The position numbers and the translations under genes are program-made. Positions 44,062 through 55,459 of a stretch of 64,000 nt of DNA are shown here, in pieces. The notes below the pieces were generated by a model. It worked only from the letters and a program-made list of their open reading frames with translations, was not told the origin of the DNA and did no database searches. Every line of letters begins with the position of its first letter. Position 1 is the stretch's first letter. Source of the DNA: Adiantum capillus-veneris (Eukaryota > Streptophyta > Polypodiopsida > Polypodiales > Pteridaceae). The DNA is taken from NCBI GenBank assembly GCA_014529385.2, contig CM043969.1, forward strand, positions 9,401,001-9,465,000. Direction: 5' to 3'.

Positions 44062-46728
44062 TGATACCCGTTTTTCGGCTCTTTGTAATTGCCACAGTGA
44101 GTTACCTCACCCTACCAAAATCACCCAAACACTGTGGCTATCCCTACCATTTCACTGTACATAGGCGTGCGTGAGTCACGGGACTTTTCCCATATCTTCT
44201 TAAAAAACCCTCAATCCGCTAGTCATTGGGCTAGTTGAGCCAAAAAAAAAAATAATAATAAAAAAAAAATATATAAGTATATTATGGCCCATGCGTATGT
44301 AAATATTTCTTTGTATATAGGGCCTAAATAAAAGATTTTTTCATAATTATTTTGGTATTTATTTAAATATTTCTACCTAGGTGTGTGTTATTTATGCTTT
44401 GTACATTGCCTCACCATTACCACAATTTTTCTTACCATTTTTTATACTCTTTATTTCATATAGAAATATTTTCATGTAAGCTTCTCTTATATTTGGTGTA
44501 ACTCCACCCCAACAAAAATCCAAAAAAACTAGTTTTATTTATGTGTATATTTTTTCACTAATGTGATTTTTCCCTTCCTACATCTATTTTGTTTTTTTTT
44601 TCTAAAAAATTAGAACACCAAAAATATTTATCTTTTTATGGTAGCCTCATAATGAGAGAGATTTCTTTTGACCCCTTTATATTTTTTCCACTTATATTAT
44701 TTATATTTGACATGTACATATTTTTTAGACCCTTCAATATTTGATTTTCTTAGTTGTACTATTCACTTATATCATAATCTCAACAATATCTTCAATTATA
44801 GACCTACCAAATAAGGCAAGGGTAGGTGGCATGCATACATGCACTATGGAGGGCTCACTCTTGGAGGTATTCAAAAGAATCATCCAAAGAAGGACCCCAC
44901 AAGGACCTTGTGCAGTGGAAAAAAACGGTCGGTGTTGCTGATTTTTTAAAGTTCACTTGCTCTCCGAATTTGAAAAGGTGATACAAACAAAAGTTGTAGC
45001 TCGTGGGCTAAACTTTTGCCTCAAATGTTTTCATATTTTTTTGAGCTACGAGCTGTGAGCTATGATTTTATTAGTGGACCCCAGTTTTCCCATGTTATGC
45101 AGCCACACTCTCTCTTCCACTTTATCATTTTCCTCTTTCACACACACTTCTCCACTCATCATCCCCACCTCTCTCACCACTCCTCTCTGCACCCTACTCA
45201 CCTTCTCCTCAACCTTGAAGAATAAGAGAAACCATGGTGAACTCATACCTCCCACACACAATTCCATTCCAAAATTGACCACCTAGTCTCATTTTTCCTC
45301 CTCCAATTTACCCATATCTATCAAAAAAACCACAAAATTCAGCCTCTTCTCTTAAAAGACAGCATCATGGTGGTTGATTACTCAGCTTCAATTACCTTGT
45401 CTCTCAAGGAAGGTCAAGAGTGGAGAAAAAATGTACCGTCAAAGCTAGTGGACCGTCAACAGGCGTCAAAATCGGCCCTACTCAAGACACTTGGAGCATC
45501 AACCTTGTAAGAAAGCCACCTTTTCTTACCTCTTAAGAGTTTTTTCTTCCTTATTTGTATCCTACATGGATACTCCCATTGTAAATATCCAATTCCATTT
45601 GTAAATTAATACTAACTCTACTAACACCAACCCACTATGAAAAGTCCTATCACCTCCATTTCTCTCCTCTCTCTTTCCTCACCAACTTCTTGATAATTCC
45701 AAGCAAAAGAAATTAGATAAATTGCTGAAAATCTAACCCAACCATGGTTAGAGGAGTAACCCTAGCCTTCAAAATTGCTATAAAAGGAGGGTGTAGCTAA
45801 CACAAAAGGGGGAGCCATAAGCAAGAGCACTATGCTATAGCTTGAGAAGCCAAGCTCAACCTCTCGAGAAGGAGCTCTTGAGTGGAAGCTCATTGTCTTA
45901 TGCATGTGCATGTGTTGTAATAGGGGATTAGCAAGGGAACTCTATGCCATTGTAAGAGAGAGAGTGATCATTCAATTGAGAGTAGGAAATCTATCATTTC
46001 TCCTACTAGTGTAAGCCCAACATTTGCTGAATCAAGGAGGGTGGATTTGGACTAAGCTTGGATACTTTGTCTCCCTTCCAACGTGAAGTAATGGGCAACA
46101 ATGATGCGTAAGTATCTTGGTGTTTTTTGTTAAGTTCTTGATAGCTTGTCTCTGGTGTTGTCATCAATCTAGCCATAAATCCCACATACTGTAAGAGGGC
46201 GACAGGGTGGAGAGGACTCCCCTGGCCTTAAGACAGTGATTGGGGTGGCTTTTCATTATGATGTGTTGTGGTGAAATTTACGCAAGCTATGTTGAACAAA
46301 TACTAATCTCACTTTGATTTGTCATGACAGATTTGTAAGAAGGCATTAGTGCAACAAGTACCCCCTTTCTCCCTTTCTTACACATATATATTTATGTTTG
46401 CTTGATCGTTAACGATACACTTCAAAGCAGCCCGAGCACCATCTCTCTCTCATCTCTCTCTCTATCATGTTTTAGTGTGTAAGAGTGTTCCATTGGTGTT
46501 AGGGTTAGTGTAAATTCCTTGCTTGTTTGTGGGTTGCTCTAACGATTCTCCTCTTTTGCGTCCTAGTTCGCTCTTAAACTAGGTGGTGCCCCTTGTGTAG
46601 TTGGGATTTGGCTGTGGGTTTGTTGTTTTGGTTTGTGTTGTGTTGTGCCCCAGCCCCCTTGAGCAGCACGGGAGCCTTGAAGGGTGTCTAGAGGCCACTC
46701 TTCTTGTTGCCCGCCCCGGACCGCCTCA
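44062..46728 (+). repeat. Tat 5' LTR (2667 bp)
   Basis: Starts TGATACCCG, ends CCGCCTCA. TATA box GCTATAAAAGG at about 45777-45787, so U3 is about 1.7 kb. The shadow frames inside it are not genes. Confidence 0.95.
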
Positions 46729-46731
46729 AAT

Positions 46732-46748
46732 TGGTGCCCCCACGGAGG
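46732..46748 (+). promoter_or_regulatory. Tat primer-binding site
   Basis: TGGTGCCCCCACGGAGG, three bases after the LTR. It is shared with the minus-strand gypsy at 28.7 kb (one base different). Confidence 0.75.
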
Positions 46749-46803
46749 AACGTCTTGTGTATTTTTGTGTAGAATCAACGTTTAGCATAGTCAAGTAGTT
46801 TGA

Positions 46804-47016
46804 ATGAATCACGAAAATTTGTATGATCCCTTCATTCCCATTGCAAGGCAAAAGGTACACATAATTGTTAGTACTAAGTTCCAATTTCAACGTGTCATTC
46901 GTAGAATTTTAGGTCCTCTTAGGTTGGCCGAGATAAACGCTTCAGTAAATCCTTTTATTTTGCCTCTCATTAGGTACGAGCTTAGTTTGGACGTTTATAT
47001 TTTTGTTTTGTTTTAA
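46804..47016 (+). CDS. Leader ORF 1, 70 codons, paralogous to leader ORF 2
   Basis: ATG to TAA between PBS and gag. It shares with the next ORF the pattern I-x-x-S-x-K-x-x-FQ, G-x-x-R-x-x-EI-x-AS-x-NP-(F/L)-ILPLI-x-Y, DV-x-IF-x-L. Local text: EINASVNPFILPLIRYELS. Hydrophobic with no known family. Conservation between the two copies suggests selection on protein, or simply a tandem duplication. Confidence 0.5.
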   Translation: MNHENLYDPFIPIARQKVHIIVSTKFQFQRVIRRILGPLRLAEINASVNPFILPLIRYELSLDVYIFVLF

Positions 47017-47037
47017 GCATTAGGTCATGCATAGACC

Positions 47038-47256
47038 ATGGATAATGGCCTAGGAATAGAGGTTTTCCCCTTCCATTTCACTCCACACATTAGAATAAAC
47101 ATTGCAATTAGTAGGAAAATCCATTTTCAACAATGTATGGTGTTCATGTTTGGTGCCCAAAGAGTAGGAGAAATTCTCGCATCACCAAACCCTCTCATCC
47201 TACCTCTTATTGATTATCATAGGTCGTTTGATGTGAATATCTTTATTTTGTTGTAG
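47038..47256 (+). CDS. Leader ORF 2, 72 codons, paralogous to leader ORF 1
   Basis: Starts 234 bases after the first. Local text: EILASPNPLILPLIDYHRS, then FDVNIFIL. Gag starts 86 bases downstream. Possible roles, all speculative: upstream ORFs controlling translation of gag, or a decayed coding exon. Confidence 0.5.
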   Translation: MDNGLGIEVFPFHFTPHIRINIAISRKIHFQQCMVFMFGAQRVGEILASPNPLILPLIDYHRSFDVNIFILL

Positions 47257-47341
47257 AATAGATTGCAAGCTAGAAAACATTATTGTGTAAATCTTTTTAA
47301 GAAAGAAAAACAAAAACGGGTGTCACTTTGAAATCAATTCA

Positions 47342-50125
47342 ATGGAAAGCCAACGCCAAATGTCTGGGTATCCTCTTTTCTTTGGAGAGCCTGGAGAGGA
47401 TGCAGAATTATTTTTAGCGAATTTCAAGATGTCTTGCCGTATCAAGAGGATAATAACTGATCAAGAACGTGTAGAAATGTTTGAGGTGGTCCTTAGGAAA
47501 GATGCTAGCACTTGGTTTGACTCTTTGCCTGAGGAAGTTAAGGGGAATTACACAGAAGTTTTGAATCGTTTCAAGAAATACTTCTTTGATCCCCAAAACA
47601 CTCAAAAATTATGGCAAGACATTGTTTCTCATAAGCAAAAAGACTTAGATGACTACTACTTGTACAAGCAAGAGTTTCTACGTCTTTGGGCTCTATGGAT
47701 ACGAAATGTTGCTAACCCTGGTGATGGTGCAGAATTTTTAAAGAAGGAGAGATTCATAGCCGGACTCTTTCCTGACCTTAAGGTAAAAGTTGAGGCGGGT
47801 GCACCTGCTACTTTTGATGCAGCGGAAACTAGGGCTGCTGAGAAGTATAGGAAACTCAAGTGCTTAAGGGGAGAGGTTCCAATAGAAGGTCTTAGACCCA
47901 AAGGTAAGTCACAAGCATCAACATCTAGGGAGCTTCCTGAGGTAACGGCTGAAGTGATTGAGAAGTTAAACGAATCTTTAAGCAGCCTGTCAATTCACCT
48001 TGCACAAGCTGTAGGTCCAAAGGGACAAGCAAAGAAGTCTGAAGAGCGAGATCCACGACCTAGGAGAGTCTTGCAATGTTGGAATTGCGGAGAGTCTGGA
48101 CATGGGATGTATAATTGTCCTTGGCCCCGTGGGGAGCCAGGGAGACCTAACTTGAATTACCCAGTGATGAATGCAGGTGAAGGAACTGGTCAACAACCAA
48201 GGCTTCTACAAAGACCAAATGGACCAAGACCACCTCCACAAGGGTTAGAAGGAGTTCCACCTTTGCCAGATCCAAATGTGCATGTGGTAGAGGTGACAAA
48301 CTCAAATGAGGTTGACATGGAAGCAAATGGCATTAAGCGTGGCCGAGGAAAAGGTAAAGAGAAAGAGGGTGTCCCATCACAGAGTGACCATGGACAAGGC
48401 AAGAAGGCAAAGGAGACCAAGGAAGCAAAGAGGACTCGACGTCGTATCAATCTCCAAGACTTTCCTCTTGGACATGGTATGGATCCATACAACCTGTTGG
48501 AAGACATGCGAGGTAAGGGTCCTGATATCTCATGGCCTCAGTTTCTTGCATTATGCCCACAAGTTAGGAGGGATTTAACAAAGGCAATTAGCACTAGGAG
48601 AAAGGTAAAAGAGAGATTTCCTGTTGTAAAAATTGCACATGCTGAAATGAATGAGGATATTACACCTGTGCTAGATTGTTACATAAAAGGAAGATTGGTT
48701 AGGAAAGGTCTAGTGGATGGGGGTGCACAAATTTGCATCATGACAGAAGGGCTCATGCAAATACTAGGCATGCACATCCATGAGACACCTGAAATCAAAG
48801 TGAAAATGGCAAACAATAGCAAGGCTAGGTGCGTAGGCATTTGTAAAAATGTTTTTGTGGAGGCCTTTGGCATTAAGAAGGCAGTGGATTTCTATGTCAT
48901 GTCTACCAAAGGAAATGGTTACCCATTTATCCTAGGGAGACCATGGCTAATGAAAATGCGAGCTTTGCAGGATTGGGAGAGTGGAAAGCTAATTTGCAGG
49001 AACGACAATCATAAGAAGGTTGTCTTTGACATGAAGGAGCAACGCCAAGAGGAGCTCCATGAAGAATCATCTCAAAGTGAGACGGAAGAAGGTTGGACCG
49101 ATAGCACTTCAGAAGAAGAAAGTAGCGGCAGCATTACTGAAGAGGAGTCTTCCATCGATGTCATGGGGGTAAGGTTTAATCCAAGCAACCAAGAGACCTC
49201 TTGTCAAGGCTTGGAGGAGGTAGGTCCTCAAGAGAACGAAGGTGTTCAAGATGAAGGGATGCTGGAAGGTATGCTATCAACAACACTTACAAAGGATGAA
49301 AGAGAGGAGTTCAAATGTGTGCTAAGGAAATTTCCGAGGCTTTTTGCTAAAGACTACATCGATGTGCGTGGAGTAGATGTGGTTCAACACAAGATTGAGT
49401 TGAAGCCAGAGGCCACACCTAAGGCTCAAAAGCTACGAAGGCTAGGAGTCATTAAGGAGCAGGCTCTACTCAAGGAGGTAAGAAAGCTTCTAGCAGCAGG
49501 TTTCATTTATCCAGTGGAGAATTCAGAGTGGGTCTCTCCCGTTGTTGTCACTCCTAAGAAAAACGGCAAGTGGAGGGTGTGTGTGGATTATCGTCCACTT
49601 AATGAGGCAACAAAAAGAGATCACTTTCCCCTCCCATTTCAGGATGAGATACTAAATGAAGTAGCTGGTCATGAGAAGTACACTATGTGTGATGGCTACT
49701 CGGGTTACTTTCAAATAGGTATCGCATTGGAGGATCAATTGAAAACAACCTTTATCACTCCTTGGGGTTGTTATGCTTTTAGAGTCATGCCATTTGGACT
49801 GACAAATGCTCCTGCAACATTCCAACGTTTCATGAACATGGTGTTTCAAGCATTCTTTGGAAAGTCAATTAGGGTGTTCATTGATGATTTCTGCATTTAT
49901 AGCTCAAAATCATTGCATCTACAAAGGGTAGAAGAAGGTTTAAAGAAGCTCTACGACATGGGAGGTCAACTCAACCCCAACAAGTGCCACATAGGTGAGG
50001 ATGAAGTGATCTTGCTCGGTCACAAGGTTTCCTATAAAGGCATTGAGGTGGATCCTTCAAAGGCAAAGGCTCTTATTGAGCTCCCATCACCGAAGAGTCT
50101 TAAGGAGGTCATCTCTTTCATTTAG
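47342..50125 (+). CDS. Tat gag-protease-RT polyprotein, ends at premature TAG
   Basis: 927 codons. Gag occupies residues about 10-190 (YPLFFGEPGEDAELFLANF, W-DSLPEE, FKKYFFDPQN, QKDLDDYYLYKQEFLRL). The CCHC knuckle CWNCGESGHGMYNC is near residue 245. A basic linker follows. The protease near residue 456 reads LVDGGAQICIM, with D-G-G where D-[ST]-G is usual, then FILGRPWL. An acidic linker leads to RT, residues about 690-920: WVSPVVVTPKKNGKWRVCVD, CDGYSGYFQIGI, MPFGLTNAPATFQRFM and RVFIDDFCIYSS with the dyad near residue 846, then GGQLNPNKC. The frame ends at 50123-50125 with TAG where the related element at 25.5 kb has a Gln codon; the polyprotein would otherwise continue into RNase H. Confidence 0.95.
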   Translation: MESQRQMSGYPLFFGEPGEDAELFLANFKMSCRIKRIITDQERVEMFEVVLRKDASTWFDSLPEEVKGNYTEVLNRFKKYFFDPQNTQKLWQDIVSHKQKDLDDYYLYKQEFLRLWALWIRNVANPGDGAEFLKKERFIAGLFPDLKVKVEAGAPATFDAAETRAAEKYRKLKCLRGEVPIEGLRPKGKSQASTSRELPEVTAEVIEKLNESLSSLSIHLAQAVGPKGQAKKSEERDPRPRRVLQCWNCGESGHGMYNCPWPRGEPGRPNLNYPVMNAGEGTGQQPRLLQRPNGPRPPPQGLEGVPPLPDPNVHVVEVTNSNEVDMEANGIKRGRGKGKEKEGVPSQSDHGQGKKAKETKEAKRTRRRINLQDFPLGHGMDPYNLLEDMRGKGPDISWPQFLALCPQVRRDLTKAISTRRKVKERFPVVKIAHAEMNEDITPVLDCYIKGRLVRKGLVDGGAQICIMTEGLMQILGMHIHETPEIKVKMANNSKARCVGICKNVFVEAFGIKKAVDFYVMSTKGNGYPFILGRPWLMKMRALQDWESGKLICRNDNHKKVVFDMKEQRQEELHEESSQSETEEGWTDSTSEEESSGSITEEESSIDVMGVRFNPSNQETSCQGLEEVGPQENEGVQDEGMLEGMLSTTLTKDEREEFKCVLRKFPRLFAKDYIDVRGVDVVQHKIELKPEATPKAQKLRRLGVIKEQALLKEVRKLLAAGFIYPVENSEWVSPVVVTPKKNGKWRVCVDYRPLNEATKRDHFPLPFQDEILNEVAGHEKYTMCDGYSGYFQIGIALEDQLKTTFITPWGCYAFRVMPFGLTNAPATFQRFMNMVFQAFFGKSIRVFIDDFCIYSSKSLHLQRVEEGLKKLYDMGGQLNPNKCHIGEDEVILLGHKVSYKGIEVDPSKAKALIELPSPKSLKEVISFI

Positions 50126-50128
50126 AAG

Positions 50129-50644
50129 GTGAAGTATATGTCACGCTTCATTCACTTAGCCTCGGAGTTGCTTCATCCTTTGCAAAAGTTGACACAACAA
50201 GTAGAATTTGCATGGTCTGATGAGCTTGAAGAGTATTTTTGTAACATTAAAGTCATTTTGTCAGAGCTACCAACACTCATGCCTCCTTGTTGGGAGTACA
50301 CATTCTTTGTTAGCTCTAGTGCTGGGAAAGAAACAATTGGTGCTGTGTTGCTACAACAAGATCCCCACTGCACAAGGATGCGACCTATCTACTTTGCTAG
50401 TAGGGTCATGAATGCTTTGGAGAGAGACTACACAGAAGCAGAACTCATGATGCTTTCTCTCATGTTTGCGGTGAGAAAGTTTAGATCCTACCTGCTACCA
50501 AAACCTTTTGTAATTCTCACTGCAGAGAATTTGTTCCCTTGGGTGTCATCTCAAATGAATCTTAGTACTAGGATCTCAAAGTGGATTATGGAGTTGCAAG
50601 AGTTTCAATACTCTTTCAAGGTAGAAGATAGTGTGCGTGCATAA
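50129..50644 (+). pseudogene. Tat RNase H (first), between two stops
   Basis: Continues the polyprotein after the TAG: KYMSRFIHLASELLHPLQ, FFVSSSAGKETIGAVLLQQ, PIYFASRVMNALERDYTEAE, LMFAVRKFRSYLLPKPF. It ends with TAA at 50642-50644 in a word one transition from CAA. The position of the first catalytic Asp is Ser here (VSSSAG), so activity is doubtful. Confidence 0.9.
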
Positions 50645-52620
50645 TTGGCAGGGATTCTCACTTATAGGGTGCATGAAAAGAAGATTAAGGTGCCTGAAGT
50701 AAAGACCCTACCATTACCACCACCAAAAAGTATTCCTAATGCTTTTACCTTGTTCTTTGATGGAGCTTTTCGTCAAGCCACAGGAAAAGCAGGGGGAGGG
50801 CTAGTGTTTCTCAACCCAAGTGGAGAGGTGGTCATGAAAGAGAAGGTCAATCTACCAGGTTCAACTAGCAATAATGAAGCAGAATACGACACACTACTTC
50901 ATGGTTTGAAGATGTGCATTGGCCAAGGGATAAAACGTCTCATGGTAAAGGGAGATGCACTTCTCATTGTTAAACAAATTTTAGGCATTTGGGCAATCAA
51001 GAATGAAAGCTTAAGGACAAAAGTTCATGCCATTCGTAGGATGTTTAATCAGTTTGAAGAAGTGCAACTATATCATATTCCGAGGAAACAAAATGAAGAT
51101 GCCGATTTACTTGCACAACAAGCAGTTACATGTGTTGAGAGAGAAGTGCAGGTCATCATGGTGGCAGCAACTGTCAAGCAACCGAGATACCAAGGATTGG
51201 AGTCATTGGCTCCCATCATTGGCTACATTTTGGAGGGTGAGTTTCCACCAGACTTCACAAAAGCTCAGAAGAGGATACTCATGAAGAAGGCAAGCATGTA
51301 TCTCTTCTTAGAAGGCTCCCTCTATCAAAGAGGGAAGGATAAAGTGTGCAGAAGAGTACCAACTATTGAGGAAATTCTAGCCATTCCAAAAGGTTTGCAT
51401 GAAGAAGCATGTGGTGGTCATTTTGCCCAAGAATTAACTGTGAAGAAGATTTTGCTTGCAGGGTATGTTTGGCCAAGTCTGCATGTGGATGTCCAACATT
51501 GGTGTAAAAGTTGTCACAATTGTCAGGTAAATGGGAATAGAAGATTGGTTTATGGTCCAAGGCAAATTGTGCTTGCAAATGGACCCTTTGAAAAGTGGGG
51601 CATTGATGTTATGGGTCCTCTGCCTAGGACAAAAAATGGTAAACTCTACATTCTAGTGGCTGTAGACTATATGACTAGGTGGGTGGAAGCACAAAGTGTG
51701 GAAAAGGTAAATGAGAGGACAGTGAGCAATTCGTCTACACTCACATTTGTTGTAGATTTGGCACACCTTTGGAGATTGTTTCTGATAATGGTCCAGGGTT
51801 TAGAAAGGGATTGCTCACAGAAGTCTGTGAAGAACTTCGCATTCTACATCGTCACAGTACACCCTACTATCCTCAATCAAATGGTTTGGTAGAAAAAGCT
51901 AATGGTGTCATTGCAGGCATCATTAGAAAGATGGTGAAAAACAAGACAAAGTTGTGGGATGACTTCTTGGATGGTGCCTTGTGGGTGTATCGAACCACAT
52001 ATAGGGAAGCCACGGAGTTTACACCATTTCACTTGGTCTATGGTCAAGAGGCTTTACAGCCAATTGAACTAAACATTCCAACAATGCGACTTCATGGAAA
52101 ATCAGCACAAGATGATCAAGAAGCATGGATGGATCGACTTCTTACCTTAGCTGAGCTTGAGTGGAAAAGAGAAGCAGCATACGAGTGCTACAAGAGGAAA
52201 GCTACGCAGGCGAAGGAGAAGCTTGACAAGAAACTAAAGGACAAAGGCATCAATGAAGGAGATCTGGTGCTAAGGTATGACAATCGACTCGATAATCGTT
52301 TTGATGCCAAATTTGAAACTAGATGGCAAGGGCCATACATAGTCAAGAAGGCTTTCAATTCTAGTTACTATCAGCTTATGGACTTGAACGGTAAAGAGCA
52401 CTCCAGGAAGGTAAACGGGTATCGCTTGAAGCCCTATTTGAGTCGCCTTCTACCAAAGGATCTACCAAAGATCTATCCAAAGGCCACTGTCTCATGTAAG
52501 TATTGCTACATGAAGCATGAGTGTAACTCTAGCCAACATTCTGAGGGGCCAAACAATAAAGATCTCGTCAAGGACTCTGAAGCACTCTCTTTGGAAAAGA
52601 TGCTCTATGATGGTACATGA
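50645..52620 (+). pseudogene. Tat second RNase H and integrase, with a frameshift
   Basis: FFDGAF, NNEAEYDTLLHGL, KGDALLIVKQ and NEDADLLAQQ give the four acidic residues of the archaeal-type RNase H (50755-51115). The integrase follows: HEEACGGHFAQEL, WCKSCHNCQ, KWGIDVMGPLPR. A base is missing near 51728 relative to the copy at 42559. The frame changes there and resumes at 51769-52620 with VSDNGPGF and SNGLVEKANG. The C-terminal end includes RLDNRFDAKFETRWQGPYIV. Confidence 0.95.
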
Positions 52621-52633
52621 ATATACCATCATC

Positions 52634-52648
52634 CAGGGGGAGGGCTAA
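52634..52648 (+). promoter_or_regulatory. Tat polypurine tract
   Basis: CAGGGGGAGGGCTAA before TGATACCCG; the same at 44047-44061. Confidence 0.8.
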
Positions 52649-55315
52649 TGATACCCGTTTTTCGGCTCTTTGTAATTGCCACAGTGAGTTACCTCACCCT
52701 ACCAAAATCACCCAAACACTGTGGCTATCCCTACCATTTCACTGTACATAGGCGTGCGTGAGTCACGGGACTTTTCCCATATCTTCTTAAAAAACCCTCA
52801 ATCCGCTAGTCATTGGGCTAGTTGAGCCAAAAAAATAATAATAATAATAATAATAATAAATATAAGTATATTAAGGCCCATGCGTATGTAAATATTTCTT
52901 TGTATATAGGGCCTAAATAAAAGATTTTTTCATAATTATTTTGGTATTTATTTAAATATTTCTACCTAGGTGTGTGTTATTTATGCTTTGTACATTGCCT
53001 CACCATTACCACAATTTTTCTTACCATGTTTTATACTCTTTATTCCATATAGAAATATTTTCATGTAAGCTTCTCTGATATTTGGTGTAACTCCACCCCA
53101 ACAAAAATCCAAAAAAACTAGTTTTATTTATGTGTATATTTTTTCACTATTGTGATTTTTCCCTTCCTACATCTATTTTGTTTTTTTTTTCTAAAAAATT
53201 AGAACACCAAAAATATTTATCTTTTTATGGTAGCCTCATAATGAGAGAGATTTCTTTTGACCCCTTTATATTTTTTCCACTTATATTATTTATATTTGAC
53301 ATGTACATATTTTTTAGACCCTTCAATATTTGATTTTCTTAGTTGTACTATTCACTTATATCATAATCTCAACAATATCTTCAATTATAGACCTACCAAA
53401 TAAGGTCAAGGGTAGGTGGCATGCATACATGCACTATGGAGGGCTCACTCTTGGAGGTATTCAAAAGAATCATCCAAAGAAGGACCCCACAAGGACCTTG
53501 TGCAGTGGAAAAAAACGGTCGGTTTTGCTGATTTTTTAAAGTTCACTTGCTCTCCGAATTTGAAAAGGTGATACAAACAAAAGTTGTAGCTCGTGGGCTA
53601 AACTTTTTCCTCAAATTTTTTCATATTTTTTTGAGCTACGAGCTGTGAGCTATGATTTTATTAGTGGACCCCAGTTTTCCCATGTTATGCAGCCACACTC
53701 TCTCTTCCACTTTATCATTTTCCTCTTTCACACACACTTCTCCACTCATCATCCCCACCTCTCTCACCACTCCTCTCTGCACCCTACTCACCTTCTCCTC
53801 AACCTTGAAGAATAAGAGAAACCATGGTGAACTCATACCTCCCACACACAATTCCATTCCAAAATTGACCACCTAGTCTCATTTTTCCTCCTCCAATTTA
53901 CCCATATCTATCAAAAAAACACAAAATTCAGCCTCTTCTCTTAAAAGACAGCATCATGGTGGTTGATTACTCAGCTTCAATTACCTTGTCTCTCAAGAAA
54001 GGTCAAGAGTGGAGAAAAAATGTACCGTCAAAGCTAGTGGACCGTCAACAGGCGTCAAAATCGGCCCTACTCAAGACACTTGGAGCATCAACCTTGTAAG
54101 AAAGCCACCTTTTCTTACCTCTTAAGAGTTTTTTCTTCCTTATTTGTATCCTACATGGATACTCCCATTGTAAATATCCAATTCCATTTGTAAATTAATA
54201 CTAACTCTACTAACACTAACCCACTATGAAAAGTCCTATCACCTCCATTTCTCTCCTCTCTCTTTCCTCACCAACTTCTTGATAATTCCAAGCAAAAGAA
54301 ATTAGATAAATTGCTGAAAATCTAACCCAACCATGGTTAGAGGAGTAACCCTAGCCTTCAAAATTGCTATAAAAGGAGGGTGTAGCTAGCACAAAAGGGG
54401 GAGCCATAAGCAAGAGCACTATGCTATAGCTTGAGAAGCCAAGCTCAACCTCTCTAGAAGGAGCTCTTGAGTGGAAGTTCATTGTCTTATGCATGTGCAT
54501 GTGTTGTAATAGGGGATTATCAAGGGAACTCTATGCCATTGTAAGAGAGAGAGTGATCATTCAATTGAGAGTAGGAAATCTATCATTTCTCCTACTAGTG
54601 TAAGCACAACATTTGCTGAATCAAGGAGGGTGGATTTGGACTAAGCTTGGATACTTTGTCTCCCTTCCAACGTGAAGTAATGAGCAACAATGATGCGTAA
54701 GTATCTTGGCGTTTTTTGTTAAGTTCTTGATAGCTTGTCTCTGGTGTTGTCATCAATCTAGCCATAAATCCCACATACTGTAAGAGGGCGACAGGGTGGA
54801 GAGGACTCCCCTGGCCTTAAGACAGTGATTGAGGTGGCTTTTCATTGTGATGTGTTGTGGTGAAATTTACGCAAGCTATGTTGAACAAATACTAATCTCA
54901 CTTTGATTTGTCATGACAGATTTGTAAGAAGGAATTAGTGCAACAAGCACCCCCTTCCCCCCCTCTCTCCCTTTCTTACACATATATATTTATGTTTGCT
55001 TGATCATTAACGATACACTTCAAAGCAGCCCGAGCACCATCTCTCTCTCTATCATGTTTTAGTGTGTAAGAGTGTTCCATTGGTGTTAGGGTTAGTGTAA
55101 ATTCCTTGCTTGTTTGTGGGTTGCTCTAACGATTCTCCTCTTTTGCGTCCTAGTTCGCTCTTAAACTAGGTGGTGCCCCTTGTGTAGTTGGGATTTGGTT
55201 GTGGGTTTGTTGTTTTGGTTTGTGTTATGTTGTGCCCCAGCCCCATTGAGCAGCACGGGAGCCTTGAAGGGTGTCTAGAGGCCACTCTTCTTGTTGCCCG
55301 CCCCGGACCGCCTCA
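52649..55315 (+). repeat. Tat 3' LTR (2667 bp)
   Basis: Near-identical to 44062-46728. Differences are few and mostly in an AAT run (52830-52858) and a CT run (54950-55050). Confidence 0.95.
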
Positions 55316-55459
55316 GTATAAACGCAAAATCTTGCGATGCATCGAGCTCCGACACGCGAGGAGGAGTCAGATGGATATCACAGAGGTATCTATGAAGTAC
55401 TGAATGATCTTGAAGATTCAGGAGAGCCTGTAGACTGGGAGGCCTTACAGTCTCGCTGA
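55316..55459 (+). pseudogene. Second CACTA gene, 3' end
   Basis: From 55334 the frame reads MHRAPTREEESDGYHRG, IYEVLNDLEDSGEPVDWEAL and stops at 55457-55459. The acidic end and the position right after the gypsy LTR identify it as the C-terminus of the gene cut at 41943. Confidence 0.6.

Larger units (their letters stand above)
44062..55315 (+). mobile_element. Ty3/gypsy Tat-type element, full outline, 11.25 kb
   Basis: LTRs 44062-46728 and 52649-55315 are each 2667 bp and nearly identical. The PBS follows at 46732 and the PPT precedes the 3' LTR. Internal order: two small leader ORFs, gag-protease-RT, RNase H, second RNase H, integrase. Two in-frame stops and one frameshift make it defective. 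It sits in the second CACTA gene. The left boundary is fused to the truncated copy, so no target duplication is available. Confidence 0.93.

Noticed and set aside
45046..45286. Overlapping frames on both strands, repeated at 53636-53876
   Set aside because: Both copies lie in the Tat LTR and are identical because the LTRs are; no conserved domain, no sign of selection.
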